From Fulvimarina endophytica (GTDB taxonomy: Bacteria > Pseudomonadota > Alphaproteobacteria > Rhizobiales > Rhizobiaceae): DNA of 64,000 nt. The translations under genes and the position numbers were made by a program. Shown here piece after piece: positions 24,514 through 34,573 of the stretch (its first letter is position 1; the number at the start of each line of letters is the position of its first letter). The notes beneath the pieces were generated by a model. The model saw only the letters and a list, made by a program, of their open reading frames with translations, searched no databases and was not told the DNA's origin. The stretch lies in NCBI RefSeq assembly GCF_003403015.1, contig NZ_QURL01000002.1, forward strand, positions 1 through 64,000, in the 5' to 3' direction.

Positions 24514-25004
24514 GGAAGTCCGTCCCCTGTTTGCCGACAAATTATGCCGGGGCGACCGGCGAGCAAGATCACCGACGGGGGGCGCCGGGCCATCTTTCGT
24601 CTGGTGGTTAGCGGCCCCGCATGGGCACGATCTCGCATGCCTGCCCGCAAGGTTCCGAAGCGTGTGGGAAGGCGGCGTTTCGCCGTAAGGAACGCGATGA
24701 AGCTTCCCGTTTCGGCTGATCCGTTAAAGGCGAACGATACGCCGCCAGACTCGCTGCGAGGCGAAAGGCCGCATGGGCTGGTTCCGATCCGGGGTCCGGC
24801 TGACCCGTGATGCGACCCCGTGAAGCGACGTGCTGTGCCGCATTCGATCGCCTTGCGGATCGTCTCGTTCGAGGCCGCCCGTGACCGGAGACGAAAAAGC
24901 CTCGCCGTCGGACCGGCGAGGCTCTTGTTCCGATGCTGGGTTCGGACCTTGCCCGGCGCGCCGCCGGTGAAGATCGGCGGCGCCCGAGGCTGGAAGTCCT
25001 GGCG
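24514..25004. other. Intergenic region between trkH start and pufC end
   Basis: About 490 bp, both neighbours on the - strand. It must hold the trkH promoter and it contains the puf terminator at 24894-24922. I see no supported gene in the rest; open frames on the + strand here are shadows of the pufC tail. Confidence 0.65.
24894..24922 (-). terminator. Intrinsic terminator of the puf operon
   Basis: Perfect 9-bp stem GCCTCGCCG (24899-24907) / CGGCGAGGC (24914-24922) with a 6-nt loop. Read on the - strand it is followed by TTTTT (24898-24894). It lies about 80 nt after the pufC stop. Confidence 0.88.
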
Positions 25005-26765
25005 TCAGTTCGACGGGCGCGGCAGGACCGTGATCGTCGGCGTGCGGTTGCCGCCCGATCCGGAACCGCCGCTCGCCGGTGCCGCTTGCGAGCCGTTCCC
25101 CGCGGAGGCGCCGGATGCCGATCCGGACGGCTGCTGGGCCGAAGCCTCGCCGGCGGAACCTGCCCCGCCGACGCTGTTCTCCGGTTGCTGGCCGGGCGTC
25201 ATGCTGGTGTTGCCCTCGTTCTGCGGCGTCGGCTGGCTCGTGCCATCCGTCGGCGAGGCGGGCTCGGGATCGGTCGCCGTCAGGGCTTCCGAACCGGTTC
25301 CAGGATCTCCGGCCGAGGGGGCATCGGCGGTGCCGTCCTCATCGACGACGGACGTGCCTGGCCGCATCTGCTGCGGCGCCGCCCCGTCCGGGGCATCGAC
25401 GCCCGTCGGATAATCGCCTGGAGGGGCCGATTGCGTAGGGCTTTCCGGCGGCAGGGCTTCCGTCGCGCCCTCGATGGCGGGTGCATCGACCGGCTGGCCG
25501 GGTTCGGTCTGCGACTCGTACTCGACACCGTCGCCGGACTGGGAACCGCTCTGATCCGGTGCGACCGACTGTTCGATCGCGCTTTCGGAGACGGGAGCCG
25601 GGGTCGGCTGAACCTCGCCCTCCTGGTCGAAGGCGTTGCCTTCCGCGGCGACGGGCTTGGCCGTGCCGAGAAGGATCGCCTGCTTGGGCGAGGGGTCGGG
25701 CACGTTGCCGTCCTCGCTGAGACCCGCCGTATAGGCGTGCATCAGGTCGTATCCGCCGAGCGGCTTGGTCTCGCCGCGATGGCAGGTGCCGCAATGGACC
25801 TTGGCCGGATCGCCGAGCGGGCCGAGGCGTTCGGGCGGGAACACGTCGGTGATCGGCGTGATGTAGTCGATGTTGATGTCGCGGACCATCCGGATGCCCC
25901 AATAGGCGATCCAGCGGAAGGGAGGCGACTGGGACCAGTCCCAGAAGGCGCGCGAATTGTGGCAGTAGGTGCAGTTGACGCCCAGCGAGTTCGCGTTCTG
26001 CATCATCAGAAGATACATGTCTTCCGCCGACTGTTCCCGCGCGGTGTTGGAGCGACCCGAGGCCGAGACCAGGGGTTGGCTCGCCTGGATCTTATACTGG
26101 GGCTGCTCGTCCAGATAGTATTCCTGATAGGGAACGCTCGGGAAGAACTGCTGGATGGTCTTCGCTTCGAGATGCCAGGGGCGGGGTTTGCCCATGAACT
26201 GGTCGCCAGAGGGCGGGTTCTGCTTGTACCAGCTCTCGTCGGGAACGTTCTTGCCCCGGTGGCAGGTAAAGCAGGTGACGCCGGCCGGAGCGACGTGCTC
26301 GGGCCAGGCGGTGTTGAGATGCCGCGTCATCTTCAGCATCTGGCGTGCGACGACCTTGGTATAGACGGCGTCGGACGCGAAACCCTCTTCCACATTGTGG
26401 CAGTATTCGCAGCCCTGTTCCGGCGAGACCCATTCGGTGATCGCCAGCATCAGGCGCGTGAACTCGCCTTCCGACAGATCTCCGAGAACCTCGACGTTCT
26501 CGTAGAGCTCGCTCGCCTTCTGCTCGCCCTCATAGGGCTCGGCCGCAGGCAAGGCTTCGGGAAGCGTATAGTTCGGCTTGCGGTCGGCGTCCTTGAACTG
26601 GACCATCTCGATCGCCCGCGGTCCCGTGGAGATCGCGTCGATCGGCGGCAGCACCCAGGGCGGAACCGTCAGGATCACGAGAACGGCGGCCAATGCCAGG
26701 ACGCCGGTGATGATGGGGGCGACGCGGTGGCGGGGCGCCTTACGTTTGCGGCGTTCGTTCGTCAT
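25005..26765 (-). CDS. pufC: Reaction-centre tetraheme cytochrome c subunit with a long C-terminal tail
   Basis: 586 residues; membrane-anchored periplasmic cytochrome that re-reduces the special pair. A basic N terminus and one TM anchor (about residues 15-36) precede four CxxCH heme sites: C119EYCH, C165FTCH, C265TYCH and C325GTCH. The heme domain ends near residue 348, close to the size of ordinary PufC. The remaining ~238 residues are low-complexity, rich in Pro, Ser, Gly, Ala, Thr, Glu and Asp with few hydrophobics, ending [12 protein letters not shown]; this is far longer than usual PufC tails. There is no lipobox. The ATG overlaps the pufM stop (ATGA, 26762-26765). It is the last gene of the puf operon and is followed by a strong terminator. 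Confidence 0.95.
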   Translation of the reverse strand: MTNERRKRKAPRHRVAPIITGVLALAAVLVILTVPPWVLPPIDAISTGPRAIEMVQFKDADRKPNYTLPEALPAAEPYEGEQKASELYENVEVLGDLSEGEFTRLMLAITEWVSPEQGCEYCHNVEEGFASDAVYTKVVARQMLKMTRHLNTAWPEHVAPAGVTCFTCHRGKNVPDESWYKQNPPSGDQFMGKPRPWHLEAKTIQQFFPSVPYQEYYLDEQPQYKIQASQPLVSASGRSNTAREQSAEDMYLLMMQNANSLGVNCTYCHNSRAFWDWSQSPPFRWIAYWGIRMVRDINIDYITPITDVFPPERLGPLGDPAKVHCGTCHRGETKPLGGYDLMHAYTAGLSEDGNVPDPSPKQAILLGTAKPVAAEGNAFDQEGEVQPTPAPVSESAIEQSVAPDQSGSQSGDGVEYESQTEPGQPVDAPAIEGATEALPPESPTQSAPPGDYPTGVDAPDGAAPQQMRPGTSVVDEDGTADAPSAGDPGTGSEALTATDPEPASPTDGTSQPTPQNEGNTSMTPGQQPENSVGGAGSAGEASAQQPSGSASGASAGNGSQAAPASGGSGSGGNRTPTITVLPRPSN

Positions 26766-27748
26766 TGTGCGCCTCCCGGCACGGAGCCTGTCGGAACGGG
26801 GAAGTCGGGATAGACCGAGGGATAGGTGGGTGCGATGCCGTGCTTGACGCCCCACAGATACCAGTTGTCGACGACCGTGCCGGTGAGAAGGACGCCGATC
26901 GCGCCGCAGAAGGTGGTGAGGACCGCGAACCACCAGGCCCAGCGGTGGATCGATTCGTAGCTGGCGTTGAAGCCCATGGTCCAGCGCCAGAAGAGACCGG
27001 CACGCTCGGCCGCCGTTCCGCGATCGACGATCTCCTCGGCCTCGCGCTCACCGCCGAAGCGGGACACGGCGAGGATCGTCGCGCCGTGCATGGCGAAGAG
27101 CATGGTCGATCCGTAGAGGAAGACGATCGAGAGCATGTGGAACGGGTTGTAGTACCAGTTGCCGTAGAGGACCGAGACCGATGCCGTCCAGTTCAGATGG
27201 GTGATGAGGCCAAAGGGAACCGCCTCCGACCAGGTGCCAAGCAGGATCGGACGGAAGAGGCCGAGGGAAAGGAAGAGGAAGATCGCCGAGGCGAACGCCC
27301 AGGAGGTGTGGGTTCCCATCCCTAAGGCCCGGGCGCGCGAATAGCTGCGCACCCACCACAGGAGGATCGAGACCGTCAGGAAGAAGCCCGCGAGGATCCA
27401 CCAGCCGCCGTCGCCGAGCGGCACGAACGGATTGAGCCCGTATTTGGCCGGTGGCGGATCAAGGGAGAGGAAGGGAAGATTGCGCACGAAGGCGTAAGGG
27501 TCCCAGTCCACCGAGGCCCACATGTTGAGCCCGATGATCTCGATGGCGATGAAGCCGAAGAGGAGCGAGAGCGTTCCCGACCAGCCGAGATAGAGCGGCC
27601 CGAGCTGCGGATCGCCGATCTTGCCGAGCCAGTAGCTGAAGGCCTTCGCCTCCTGGATGCGCGGCAGGTCGTGCTTGGGCAGCGCGACACCCGGATCGAA
27701 CGGCCCCCGGATCTGGGAACGGAAGTAGATTGAGGAATAGTAGCCCAT
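26762..27748 (-). CDS. pufM: Photosynthetic reaction centre M subunit
   Basis: 328 residues with five TM helices. [16 protein letters not shown] opens the protein; the cofactor-binding part [29 protein letters not shown] carries histidine ligands for special-pair bacteriochlorophyll and the non-heme iron, and GERE-containing loop and [21 protein letters not shown] follow. The start ATG 27748 is supported by AGGGGA upstream; longer upstream reading overlaps pufL. The tail after [11 protein letters not shown] contacts the cytochrome subunit side in cyt-c-containing centres, in keeping with the adjacent pufC. Confidence 0.96.
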   Translation of the reverse strand: MGYYSSIYFRSQIRGPFDPGVALPKHDLPRIQEAKAFSYWLGKIGDPQLGPLYLGWSGTLSLLFGFIAIEIIGLNMWASVDWDPYAFVRNLPFLSLDPPPAKYGLNPFVPLGDGGWWILAGFFLTVSILLWWVRSYSRARALGMGTHTSWAFASAIFLFLSLGLFRPILLGTWSEAVPFGLITHLNWTASVSVLYGNWYYNPFHMLSIVFLYGSTMLFAMHGATILAVSRFGGEREAEEIVDRGTAAERAGLFWRWTMGFNASYESIHRWAWWFAVLTTFCGAIGVLLTGTVVDNWYLWGVKHGIAPTYPSVYPDFPVPTGSVPGGAQ

Positions 27749-27761
27749 GGGTCCCGTCCCC

Positions 27762-28601
27762 TCAGTAAGAGATGTTGCCGATGGCGGCAGGTGTCTGGAG
27801 GAAGAAGTCATAGAAATACGGCCAGCCGACATCGACGAACGGGCCGGAGATGACGATGCAGACGGCGCTCCAGAAGCCGGCGTTCAACGCGAAGAACAGG
27901 CCGAGCCGGTGAATGCCGTAGGGGCCGACCGAATAGGCGATGTAGTCGCGGAAATAGGCGTTCTCAGTCTCGCCGAACTTGACGGTCTCGCCCTCCGGCG
28001 GGTTGACGACCGCGAGGATGACGCCTGCATGGAGCCCGAGGAACATGGTCGTCGTGAAGAAGAAGGTCACGGCGAGCATATGCGCGGGATTGTAGTGGAA
28101 ATGCAGGAACTGGTAGCCGACGTTCGAGACCCAGTCGAGATGGCTCATGATGCCGTAGGGGAAGCCGTGGCCCCAGGCGCCCAGAAGCAGCGGCCTGAAG
28201 ACCACGAGGGTCACATAGGCAAACACCGCGACGGAATAGGCGATCGGCACATGCCAGCCGATGCCGAGCTTGCGGCAGATCTCGATCTCTCGCAGCGCCC
28301 ATGACGCGAAGGCGCCGACGGCGCACATGGTCACGATCTGCCAGATGCCGCCCTCGTTGAGAGGCGCAAGTCCGAGCCCGTATTCGATCGATGGCGGATT
28401 GACCGAGAAGGCGAAGATGTTGGTCTCGGTGCCCTGGCTGATATCGTAGAAGATCAGCAGGGAACCGAGCAGGGCGAAGAAGGCCGCCGTGACCCCGAAG
28501 AAGCCGACATAGAACGGGCCGACCCAGAAATCGAACAGATCGCCGCCGACGAGCGTGCCGCCGCGGACCCTGTACTTTTGTTCGAATGACAACATGGCCA
28601 T
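27762..28601 (-). CDS. pufL: Photosynthetic reaction centre L subunit
   Basis: 279 residues, five TM helices, pairs with PufM to hold the bacteriochlorophylls, bacteriopheophytins and quinones. It begins [36 protein letters not shown], and the [29 protein letters not shown] segment has the histidine ligands. The start at 28601 is backed by AAGGGAG at 9 nt; the internal ATG at 28595 is further from it. The stop lies 13 nt before the pufM start. A hairpin precedes it on the transcript (28649-28679). Confidence 0.96.
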   Translation of the reverse strand: MAMLSFEQKYRVRGGTLVGGDLFDFWVGPFYVGFFGVTAAFFALLGSLLIFYDISQGTETNIFAFSVNPPSIEYGLGLAPLNEGGIWQIVTMCAVGAFASWALREIEICRKLGIGWHVPIAYSVAVFAYVTLVVFRPLLLGAWGHGFPYGIMSHLDWVSNVGYQFLHFHYNPAHMLAVTFFFTTTMFLGLHAGVILAVVNPPEGETVKFGETENAYFRDYIAYSVGPYGIHRLGLFFALNAGFWSAVCIVISGPFVDVGWPYFYDFFLQTPAAIGNISY

Positions 28602-28648
28602 GGCGTCCGGCTCCCTTCGGCGGTGACAGGCTTTTCGTCTTGAGGAAA

Positions 28649-28679
28649 ACCGGGGCCGAACGGAACGCACGCCCCCGGT
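28649..28679 (-). terminator. pufA-pufL intercistronic hairpin
   Basis: On the - strand ACCGGGG (28679-28673) pairs with CCCCGGT (28655-28649), followed by TTTTCC. Position between pufA and pufL matches the stem-loop that in Rhodobacter stabilises the pufBA segment and partly stops transcription, giving excess LH1 over reaction centre. Confidence 0.8.
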
Positions 28680-28698
28680 GTGAATGGATTGAGACGCG

Positions 28699-28893
28699 TC
28701 AGCCGTTCCGGGGATCGACGACGAGTGCACCCACCTGCTGGTTCTGACTGGACTCGGCTGTCGGGTTTGCCAGCCAGTTGAAGCGGGCCGTCGACAGGAG
28801 GATGAAGTGGATGAGGAGCGCCAACACCAGGAGGAAGGTGAAGAGGCCGATAAGCGCGCGGCGCGGATCGAAAAGCAGCCAAATCTGGGCCAT
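28699..28893 (-). CDS. pufA: Light-harvesting 1 alpha polypeptide
   Basis: 64 residues. [21 protein letters not shown], the single TM helix with His29 as the bacteriochlorophyll ligand ([17 protein letters not shown]) and Trp40 in the ARFNWL motif identify LH1 alpha. It lies 14 nt after pufB in the usual order. Its C-terminal tail after residue 42 is polar and of normal length. Confidence 0.95.
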   Translation of the reverse strand: MAQIWLLFDPRRALIGLFTFLLVLALLIHFILLSTARFNWLANPTAESSQNQQVGALVVDPRNG

Positions 28894-28907
28894 GATGCGA
28901 GCCTTTC

Positions 28908-29135
28908 CTAGCTGAGCATGGAGAGGAGCGGGTGCGCTGCGTCATGCAGGCTGGCCGCGACCTCGGGGGTCTGAAGCCACGGCCGCCAGATCCAGACGAG
29001 GATGTGGGCGACGATCGCGACTCCGGTGAAACCGGCGAAGGACTTGATGAAGAGCGAGTTGAACTCGTTCGCTTCCCTCTCGGTCAGGCCGGTGAGCGTT
29101 CCCGCGTCCGACCCGGTATGTGATGTATTGGACAT
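28908..29135 (-). CDS. pufB: Light-harvesting 1 beta polypeptide with extended C terminus
   Basis: 75 residues, longer than the usual 48-60. The LH beta signature is clear: [21 protein letters not shown], then [16 protein letters not shown] with His44 as the bacteriochlorophyll ligand. Two things are odd. The histidine usually found about 18-20 residues before the ligand (as in ELHSVY of R. sphaeroides) is Asn25 here. And about 21 residues ([21 protein letters not shown]) follow the WRPWL where most betas end. The reading frame is closed by a TAG at 28908-28910, so the tail is real in the sequence. Confidence 0.93.
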   Translation of the reverse strand: MSNTSHTGSDAGTLTGLTEREANEFNSLFIKSFAGFTGVAIVAHILVWIWRPWLQTPEVAASLHDAAHPLLSMLS

Positions 29136-29213
29136 TGCCTTTCTCCGTTGTTTCGGATGCCTTCGTCGCCAGACCGCTGCGGGAACGGGCGGCGAGGAAG
29201 CGGGGTTCGAGCC

Positions 29214-29444
29214 TCAGCGCATGAATGCGTGCGGCAGGACCGAGTGCGCCGCACGGCGCGCATCGGACAGGACGGACAGATACCGTCCGGGCTCGAAGGG
29301 GAGCGGCCTCACGGAGGCCGGCAGAACGCGCGACAGAAGGGCCACCGCGAGAAAGAGCGGGAAGCTCAGGGCGAACATCAGGCGATATTCGCGGCGCTCC
29401 GACGAAAAAAGCGATGGGGACGCATGACGGGTAACCAGGCTCAT
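29214..29444 (-). CDS. pufQ: PufQ, bacteriochlorophyll synthesis/delivery protein
   Basis: 76 residues: MSLVTRHASPSLFSSERREY, one hydrophobic helix (LMFALSFPLFLAVALLSRVLP) and a basic/aromatic tail. Size, single TM helix and place between bchZ and pufB are those of PufQ, which affects bacteriochlorophyll production. AAGGAG lies 9 nt before the ATG at 29444. It is read as the end of a much longer shadow frame, so it could be missed. Confidence 0.82.
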   Translation of the reverse strand: MSLVTRHASPSLFSSERREYRLMFALSFPLFLAVALLSRVLPASVRPLPFEPGRYLSVLSDARRAAHSVLPHAFMR

Positions 29445-29496
29445 CGGACAGTCTCCTTTGGCTGTGGGAAGGGCATGCTGAAGGCTGGGCATCGGA

Positions 29497-30942
29497 TCAC
29501 GAGGCATCCTCCGTCTCGCCGAGAAGGGACGGATCGAGATGGCGCGGCTCGACGGCGATCGCGTCGTCGGCGAGCGCCCGGCGCTCGGCGTCGTCGCGCC
29601 AGCGCTTGGCGGCCGAGATGCGCGTGAGGATCGGCTCGCCCGCCATCGCGCGCTCGAGCGCGGCGGAGGCAGCCCGCGACCAGCCGATGCTCGACTTCTC
29701 GCGGGCGGGCGTTGCGGGGATCGCGTCCATCTCGGTGCCGAGCGGCAGGATGAAGAACAGCGCGTCGAACAGCGCGTTGCAGACTTCCTGGACGAGATAG
29801 GTCGCCCCGGCATAGCCCATGAAAGGCGTACCGGTCGCGCGCCGGATGGCTGCACCCGGGAAGGATGCCGGGATGAAGGCTGCGCGCGAGCCGGCTTCGG
29901 CCAGATACATCCGTTCGTTGTAGCTGCCGAAGACGATCAGCGGCTTGGTCTCGCGGATCTTCGCGCGGACCTCGTCGTTGCGCGTCTTCTCGCCGGCCTT
30001 GCGCGAGATCGCGAACCGGCAGGGCAGGCCCATCTCGTCCTCGAGGAAGTGGCGCATGCCCCGGGCATGGGTTTCCGCCGCCACGATCGCGAAGCTTGCC
30101 GTGCCGAAGAAATCCTGGGTGACCGAGCGCCACAGGTCCCAGAGCGGCTTGATCGTCGTGTGCTTCTCGCGCTCGATGAAGGGCTCGGGGTCGAGGCCGG
30201 TCAGCTCGCCAAGCGCCCGCAGGAAGGCGGTGGTCGAGTGGAGGCCGATCGGCGCCTGGAGATAGGGCTTGTCGAGGGCCTCGCAGAGCTGGCGTCCGAA
30301 CTCGCGATAGAGGCAGATATTGACGTCGGCCTCGTCGAGCTTCGGCGTATCGCGCAGATGCGAGCCGAGCGGGTAGACGAGATTGACCTCCGCGCCGATG
30401 CCTTCGACGAGACGGCGGATCTCCGCGAGATCGGAGGGCATGTTGAACATGCCGTAGGCGGCCCCGACGATGTTGACCTTCGGCTTTGCGTCCGCCGCCT
30501 TCTCACGGGGCTTCCGTTTCTTCGGCCCGTATTCCGTATAGAGCCATTTCAGCGCCCGGTCGGCGGCCTGCCACTGGTCCTCGTCGATGGTACGCGGCAG
30601 GAAGCGCTTGAGATTGGTGCCTTCCGGCGTCACGCCGCCGCCGATCATCTCGGCGATCGAGCCCGTCACGACGACCGAGGGCTGCCTCGGATCAAGCACA
30701 GCATGGGCGCGCTTCATGGCGCCCTCGGTGCCGGTCTGGCCGAGGTTCTCCTCCGCAAGCCCGGTCACGACGATCGGCAGCTCGTGGGGCGGCAGGGCGT
30801 CCGTATAGTGAAGGACGGAGGTCACCGGCAGGTTCTCGCAGCCCACCGGGCCGTCGATGACGACCTGAAGACCCTTGACGGCGGTGAAGACGTAGACGGC
30901 GCCCCAGTAGCCGCCGGCGCGATCGTGATCGAGGACCAGCAT
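29497..30942 (-). CDS. bchZ: Chlorophyllide a reductase subunit Z
   Basis: 481 residues. With BchX and BchY forms the nitrogenase-like enzyme that reduces the B ring (C7-C8) of chlorophyllide a. Conserved stretches: [73 protein letters not shown] and [32 protein letters not shown]. The start at 30942 shares its T/A with the bchY stop (TGATG). pufQ starts 52 nt further on. Confidence 0.96.
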   Translation of the reverse strand: MLVLDHDRAGGYWGAVYVFTAVKGLQVVIDGPVGCENLPVTSVLHYTDALPPHELPIVVTGLAEENLGQTGTEGAMKRAHAVLDPRQPSVVVTGSIAEMIGGGVTPEGTNLKRFLPRTIDEDQWQAADRALKWLYTEYGPKKRKPREKAADAKPKVNIVGAAYGMFNMPSDLAEIRRLVEGIGAEVNLVYPLGSHLRDTPKLDEADVNICLYREFGRQLCEALDKPYLQAPIGLHSTTAFLRALGELTGLDPEPFIEREKHTTIKPLWDLWRSVTQDFFGTASFAIVAAETHARGMRHFLEDEMGLPCRFAISRKAGEKTRNDEVRAKIRETKPLIVFGSYNERMYLAEAGSRAAFIPASFPGAAIRRATGTPFMGYAGATYLVQEVCNALFDALFFILPLGTEMDAIPATPAREKSSIGWSRAASAALERAMAGEPILTRISAAKRWRDDAERRALADDAIAVEPRHLDPSLLGETEDAS

Positions 30943-32531
30943 CAGACGCCTCCCTCGCTCGCGGCCACGCTGTCGGCGACGGCATCGGCCCGCGACCTTG
31001 CGCGGATCGGCACATCCTCGCGGCGGCTGACGGGGGCCTTCTTCTCGGGAGCCTTCGACCAGACGCCGGCGGTCTCGCCGGACCCAACGCCCTCGAAGAA
31101 GGCCTTCATCGCGTCGAAGCGGGGCTTGGAGGCGATCGCGCCATTGATCACTTCGGCGAGCGAGCCCGCTCCGGCCGGACCCATCAGGGGCCGGGCGGAG
31201 ATGAGATTGGTGAAGTAGAGGGAGGGCGTGCCGCTTTCCTTGGCCTTCTGGACGACGGGCGTCGTGCCGATGGCGAGATCCGGGCGGAACTCCTCGAAGG
31301 CCGCGAGATCCTCCTCCAGCGAGGCGCGGAAGTTCACGTGGACGCCGCGCGCTTCCAGCCATTCGCGGTCGTGATCGGACCAGGGCGTGCGCGGGCAGGC
31401 GGTGCCCACATAGCGAAGATCCGCGCCGCTCTCGACGAGGAGGCGGGCGACGAGCAGCTCGGACCCCTCATAGCCCGAAAGCGTGATGCGGCCCGAGATC
31501 GGCTTGGCCGACAGGGCTCCCCGGATTGCGGGCAGGATGGCGTTCTTGGCGTTCGCGATCGCGTCCTCACCGACGCCTGCTGCTGCGCCGATGCGCGAGA
31601 GCCAGGCTTCGGTGCCCTCGACGCCGACCGGCGCCGAGCCCACGACCGGGCGGCCGGCCGCCTGGAACTCGCGAACGCTCGCGGTATAGAACGGATGGAT
31701 CGCCGCGACCGCCGCGCAATCGAGGGCGCCGTAGAGTTCGCGCCATTCGCGGGTCGGAACGACCGGTCCCGCGGCAAGGCCCATCGGCTCGAGAAGCTGG
31801 CCGATGATCATCGGATCGGCCGGGAACATCTCTCCCAGAAGCGCGATCTCGGGCTTGTCGCTGGCCGAGCGGTTCGGACGCGAGACGGGACCGGCCTCAG
31901 CTTCCTCGCGCGCCCGCTTGAGCATGGCGCCGGCGAGAATGTCCTTGGCTTCCGCATGGGTTGGCACACCGAAGCCCGGCACGTCGATGCCGATGATGCG
32001 CACGCCGTCGATCGTCTCAGGCAGGAGGCGCAGGGGCACGCCGGAGGCCGTCGGCACGCACAGATTGGTGACGACGATCGCATCGTAGAGCAGCGGGTCG
32101 GCGAGGTCGTGCACCGCGTCACGGATATCCTCGAAGAGCTTGCCCGTCACCAGGGTCTCGGAATTGAACGGCACGTAGCCGACGGTGCGGCGCGCCCCGT
32201 AGAAATGCGAGGTGAAGGTGAGGCCGTAGACGCAGCAGGCCGAGCCCGACAGAACGGTCGCCGTGCGGCGCATGCGAAGGCCCACCCGCAGGGAGCCGAA
32301 GGCGGGGCACATGCTCTGGGGCTGGTCGTGGGGTCCGAGCGGATAGTCGGCGGCATAGCGGTCGAGCATCTCGCTCGATCCGGCCTTGCGCGCCGCCGCC
32401 AGCATTTCGGCCTTGCCGGCATGGCAGCCGACATCGCCGTCCTTCGCCTGGACGACATTGGCGCGGGACGGCTCACGCGGAGCGCTGCCGGGCCCGTCGT
32501 CCTTGCGATGATCGTGGGGGTCGATAGCCAT
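30942..32531 (-). CDS. bchY: Chlorophyllide a reductase subunit Y
   Basis: 529 residues. Cluster-ligand regions [39 protein letters not shown] and [15 protein letters not shown] are intact. The N terminus ([16 protein letters not shown]) is a polar extension before the conserved part starting [17 protein letters not shown]. Start ATG 32531 lies 10 nt after the bchX stop. The last 30 or so residues are charged and not conserved. Confidence 0.96.
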   Translation of the reverse strand: MAIDPHDHRKDDGPGSAPREPSRANVVQAKDGDVGCHAGKAEMLAAARKAGSSEMLDRYAADYPLGPHDQPQSMCPAFGSLRVGLRMRRTATVLSGSACCVYGLTFTSHFYGARRTVGYVPFNSETLVTGKLFEDIRDAVHDLADPLLYDAIVVTNLCVPTASGVPLRLLPETIDGVRIIGIDVPGFGVPTHAEAKDILAGAMLKRAREEAEAGPVSRPNRSASDKPEIALLGEMFPADPMIIGQLLEPMGLAAGPVVPTREWRELYGALDCAAVAAIHPFYTASVREFQAAGRPVVGSAPVGVEGTEAWLSRIGAAAGVGEDAIANAKNAILPAIRGALSAKPISGRITLSGYEGSELLVARLLVESGADLRYVGTACPRTPWSDHDREWLEARGVHVNFRASLEEDLAAFEEFRPDLAIGTTPVVQKAKESGTPSLYFTNLISARPLMGPAGAGSLAEVINGAIASKPRFDAMKAFFEGVGSGETAGVWSKAPEKKAPVSRREDVPIRARSRADAVADSVAASEGGV

Positions 32532-32541
32532 CAGGGTCGCC

Positions 32542-33558
32542 TCACGCGTTGTCGTAGACGACTTCGAGGGACGGCTTGGTCTCGACGGGGCGGCCGCGCA
32601 TGTCCTCCTGGCTCGCCGGCGCGAGCACGTAGTCCCGGCCGGTCTCCTCGCCGGAGAACAGGGCAAGCAGCCCGTCCTGATCGAGGGGCGTAGGATGCAG
32701 CGGCGGGGCTTCGGCAAGGCCGACGGCCAGCTCCTCGAAAAGCGATGCCCAGCGACCGCCGGGCTTGCCGACGATCTGGTAGTTCGCGCTCTTCTTGCGG
32801 ATGTCCTCGTCGGCAGGAATGGCCGACAGGATCGGAATGCCGACGGCTTTGGCGAAGGCCGCGGCCTCGCCCGTGCCGTCGTCCTTGTTCACGACCATGC
32901 CGGCGACGCCCACATTGCCGCCGAGCTTGCGGAAGTATTCCACCGCCGAGCAGACATTGTTGGCGACGTAGAGCGACTGCAGGTCGTTGGAGCCGACGAC
33001 GATGACCTTCTGGCACATGTCGCGGGCGATCGGCAGGCCGAAGCCGCCGCAGACCACGTCGCCCAGGAAGTCCAGAAGGACGTAGTCGAAGCCCCATTCG
33101 TGGAAGCCGAGCTTTTCCAGAAGCTCGAAGCCGTGGATGATGCCGCGTCCCCCGCAGCCTCGCCCGACTTCCGGGCCGCCGAGTTCCATGGCGAAGACGC
33201 CGTCGCGCTTGAAGCAGACATCGGAGATGTCGACCTCCTCGCCGGCCGCCTTCTTCTTGGACGAGGTCTCGATGATGGTCGGGCAGGCCTTGCCGCCGAA
33301 GAGAAGCGAGGTGGTGTCCGACTTCGGATCGCAGCCGATGAGGAGGACGCGCTTGCCCTGCTGGGCCAGCATGTAGGAAAGGTTGGCGAGGGTGAACGAC
33401 TTGCCGATGCCGCCCTTGCCGTAGATCGCGATGATCTGGGTTTCCTTGGTGGCCGGCCCGGTCGCCGGCGTGTCGATCGGTTCGGACGCTTCCTGCCGGA
33501 GGGCGGAATGCATCTCGGCCTGGCCCTTTCGGGTTTCGGTCTGTGCGAGTGCGCTCAT
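32542..33558 (-). CDS. bchX: Chlorophyllide a reductase iron protein X
   Basis: 338 residues, NifH-like ATPase for BchYZ. Walker [21 protein letters not shown]; [4Fe-4S] cysteines in GGPEVGRGCGGRGIIHGF and [22 protein letters not shown] 40-residue polar leader precedes the core as in other BchX. The start overlaps the bchC stop (ATGA, 33555-33558). Confidence 0.96.
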   Translation of the reverse strand: MSALAQTETRKGQAEMHSALRQEASEPIDTPATGPATKETQIIAIYGKGGIGKSFTLANLSYMLAQQGKRVLLIGCDPKSDTTSLLFGGKACPTIIETSSKKKAAGEEVDISDVCFKRDGVFAMELGGPEVGRGCGGRGIIHGFELLEKLGFHEWGFDYVLLDFLGDVVCGGFGLPIARDMCQKVIVVGSNDLQSLYVANNVCSAVEYFRKLGGNVGVAGMVVNKDDGTGEAAAFAKAVGIPILSAIPADEDIRKKSANYQIVGKPGGRWASLFEELAVGLAEAPPLHPTPLDQDGLLALFSGEETGRDYVLAPASQEDMRGRPVETKPSLEVVYDNA

Positions 33559-34493
33559 GCGCCTTCCCTCCATTCGATGATCATCTTCAGGCAGTCGGCG
33601 TCCTCGAACGCCGTTCGATAGGCCGCCTCCGCTTGGCGCGGCTCGGCCCGGTGGGTGACGAGACCGCCGAGCGACAGGCGTCCGTCGGCGATCAGCGCAA
33701 GGACCGAGTCCATGTCGCCCGGCGCCCATTCGGCGGCGATCCGCAGGCGCGTCTCGCGCATGAAGGCGGGCGGAAAGACGAAGGACAGGGGCGCCTTGTA
33801 GAAGCCTGCGAGCACGATCTCGCCGCCGCGCGCGGTCCGCCCGATCAGCGTATCGAGAATGCCCGCATCGCCGCTGACATCGAGGATCGAGCGATAGTCC
33901 CGCCGCTCGTCCTCGCCCGGATCGACGACGGTGTAGGCGTCCGCGCCCGCTTGGCGGGCCTCGTTGGTTTCCCAGACGGTCGGCGCTGCCCCGAGGGCTC
34001 GGCAGAGACGGGCTGCAAGGCGTCCGAGGACGCCATGACCGACGATGAGTTCCGGCAGCGTCTCCCCCGCCGCCACCGCGTGGTGGGCGGTGGCCGCGAG
34101 TGCGAGGAGCACGGCGTCGTCGCCGCTTCCAGCGGGCACGGGCACGAGCCTGTCGGTGCGGGCGACCAGATGGCTCGCCTGGGCGCCGAACAGGCCGTGG
34201 GCTTCGGTGAATCCGTGGGAGCCGGGAACGAAGACGCGCGTGCCGGGTGCGATCCGGTCCTCCGCACGGCTCTCGACCACGCGGCCGACGGCCTCGTAGC
34301 CGGGAACGAGGGGGTAGCCCATGCCCGGGAAGGGCGGCATCTCGCCGGTGAAGAGAAGCCGCTCGGTTCCCGTGGAAATGCCGGAAACCTCGATCTCGAT
34401 GAGCGCCTCGCAAGTCTCTACCGTCTTCAGCCCGGTTGCCGCGAGGGCGATCCGTCCGGGTTGTTCGAAGATGATAGCGTCGGTGCGGGGCAT
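33555..34493 (-). CDS. bchC: 3-hydroxyethyl bacteriochlorophyllide a dehydrogenase
   Basis: 312-residue zinc-type medium-chain dehydrogenase that oxidises the C3 hydroxyethyl to acetyl. Family stretches: EVSGISTGTERLLFTGEMPPFPGMGYPLVPGYEAVGRV, PGSHGFTEAHGLFGAQASHLV and the NAD-site ELIVGHGVLGRLAARL. Start ATG 34493 follows an AGGAG about 10 nt upstream. A perfect PpsR box lies about 24-41 bp upstream, so a bchC promoter exists inside the crtF-puf superoperon. Confidence 0.95.
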   Translation of the reverse strand: MPRTDAIIFEQPGRIALAATGLKTVETCEALIEIEVSGISTGTERLLFTGEMPPFPGMGYPLVPGYEAVGRVVESRAEDRIAPGTRVFVPGSHGFTEAHGLFGAQASHLVARTDRLVPVPAGSGDDAVLLALAATAHHAVAAGETLPELIVGHGVLGRLAARLCRALGAAPTVWETNEARQAGADAYTVVDPGEDERRDYRSILDVSGDAGILDTLIGRTARGGEIVLAGFYKAPLSFVFPPAFMRETRLRIAAEWAPGDMDSVLALIADGRLSLGGLVTHRAEPRQAEAAYRTAFEDADCLKMIIEWREGA

Positions 34494-34516
34494 CCTCTGG
34501 GGACTCCTGTGGTTGG

Positions 34517-34534
34517 TGTCAACCTATCTAGACA
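34517..34534. promoter_or_regulatory. PpsR/CrtJ binding box upstream of bchC
   Basis: TGT (34517-34519) and ACA (34532-34534) separated by 12 nt, in the 80-bp crtF-bchC gap. A second TGTCAA half-site with a mismatched partner (TGT 34543, ACG 34558) follows 26 bp away, allowing cooperative binding as known for tandem CrtJ boxes. Confidence 0.85.
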
Positions 34535-34573
34535 CGTTCGAATGTCAATCGAAAAGGACGCTGACCGCCCGGC

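Noticed and set aside
24541..25004. tRNA or small RNA gene in the pufC-trkH gap
   Set aside because: No cloverleaf or GGTTCGA-type T-arm found; only the puf terminator is convincing.
24820..26813. + strand frames over the pufC tail
   Set aside because: Opposite a tetraheme cytochrome with four intact CxxCH motifs; frames on the + strand show no family features.
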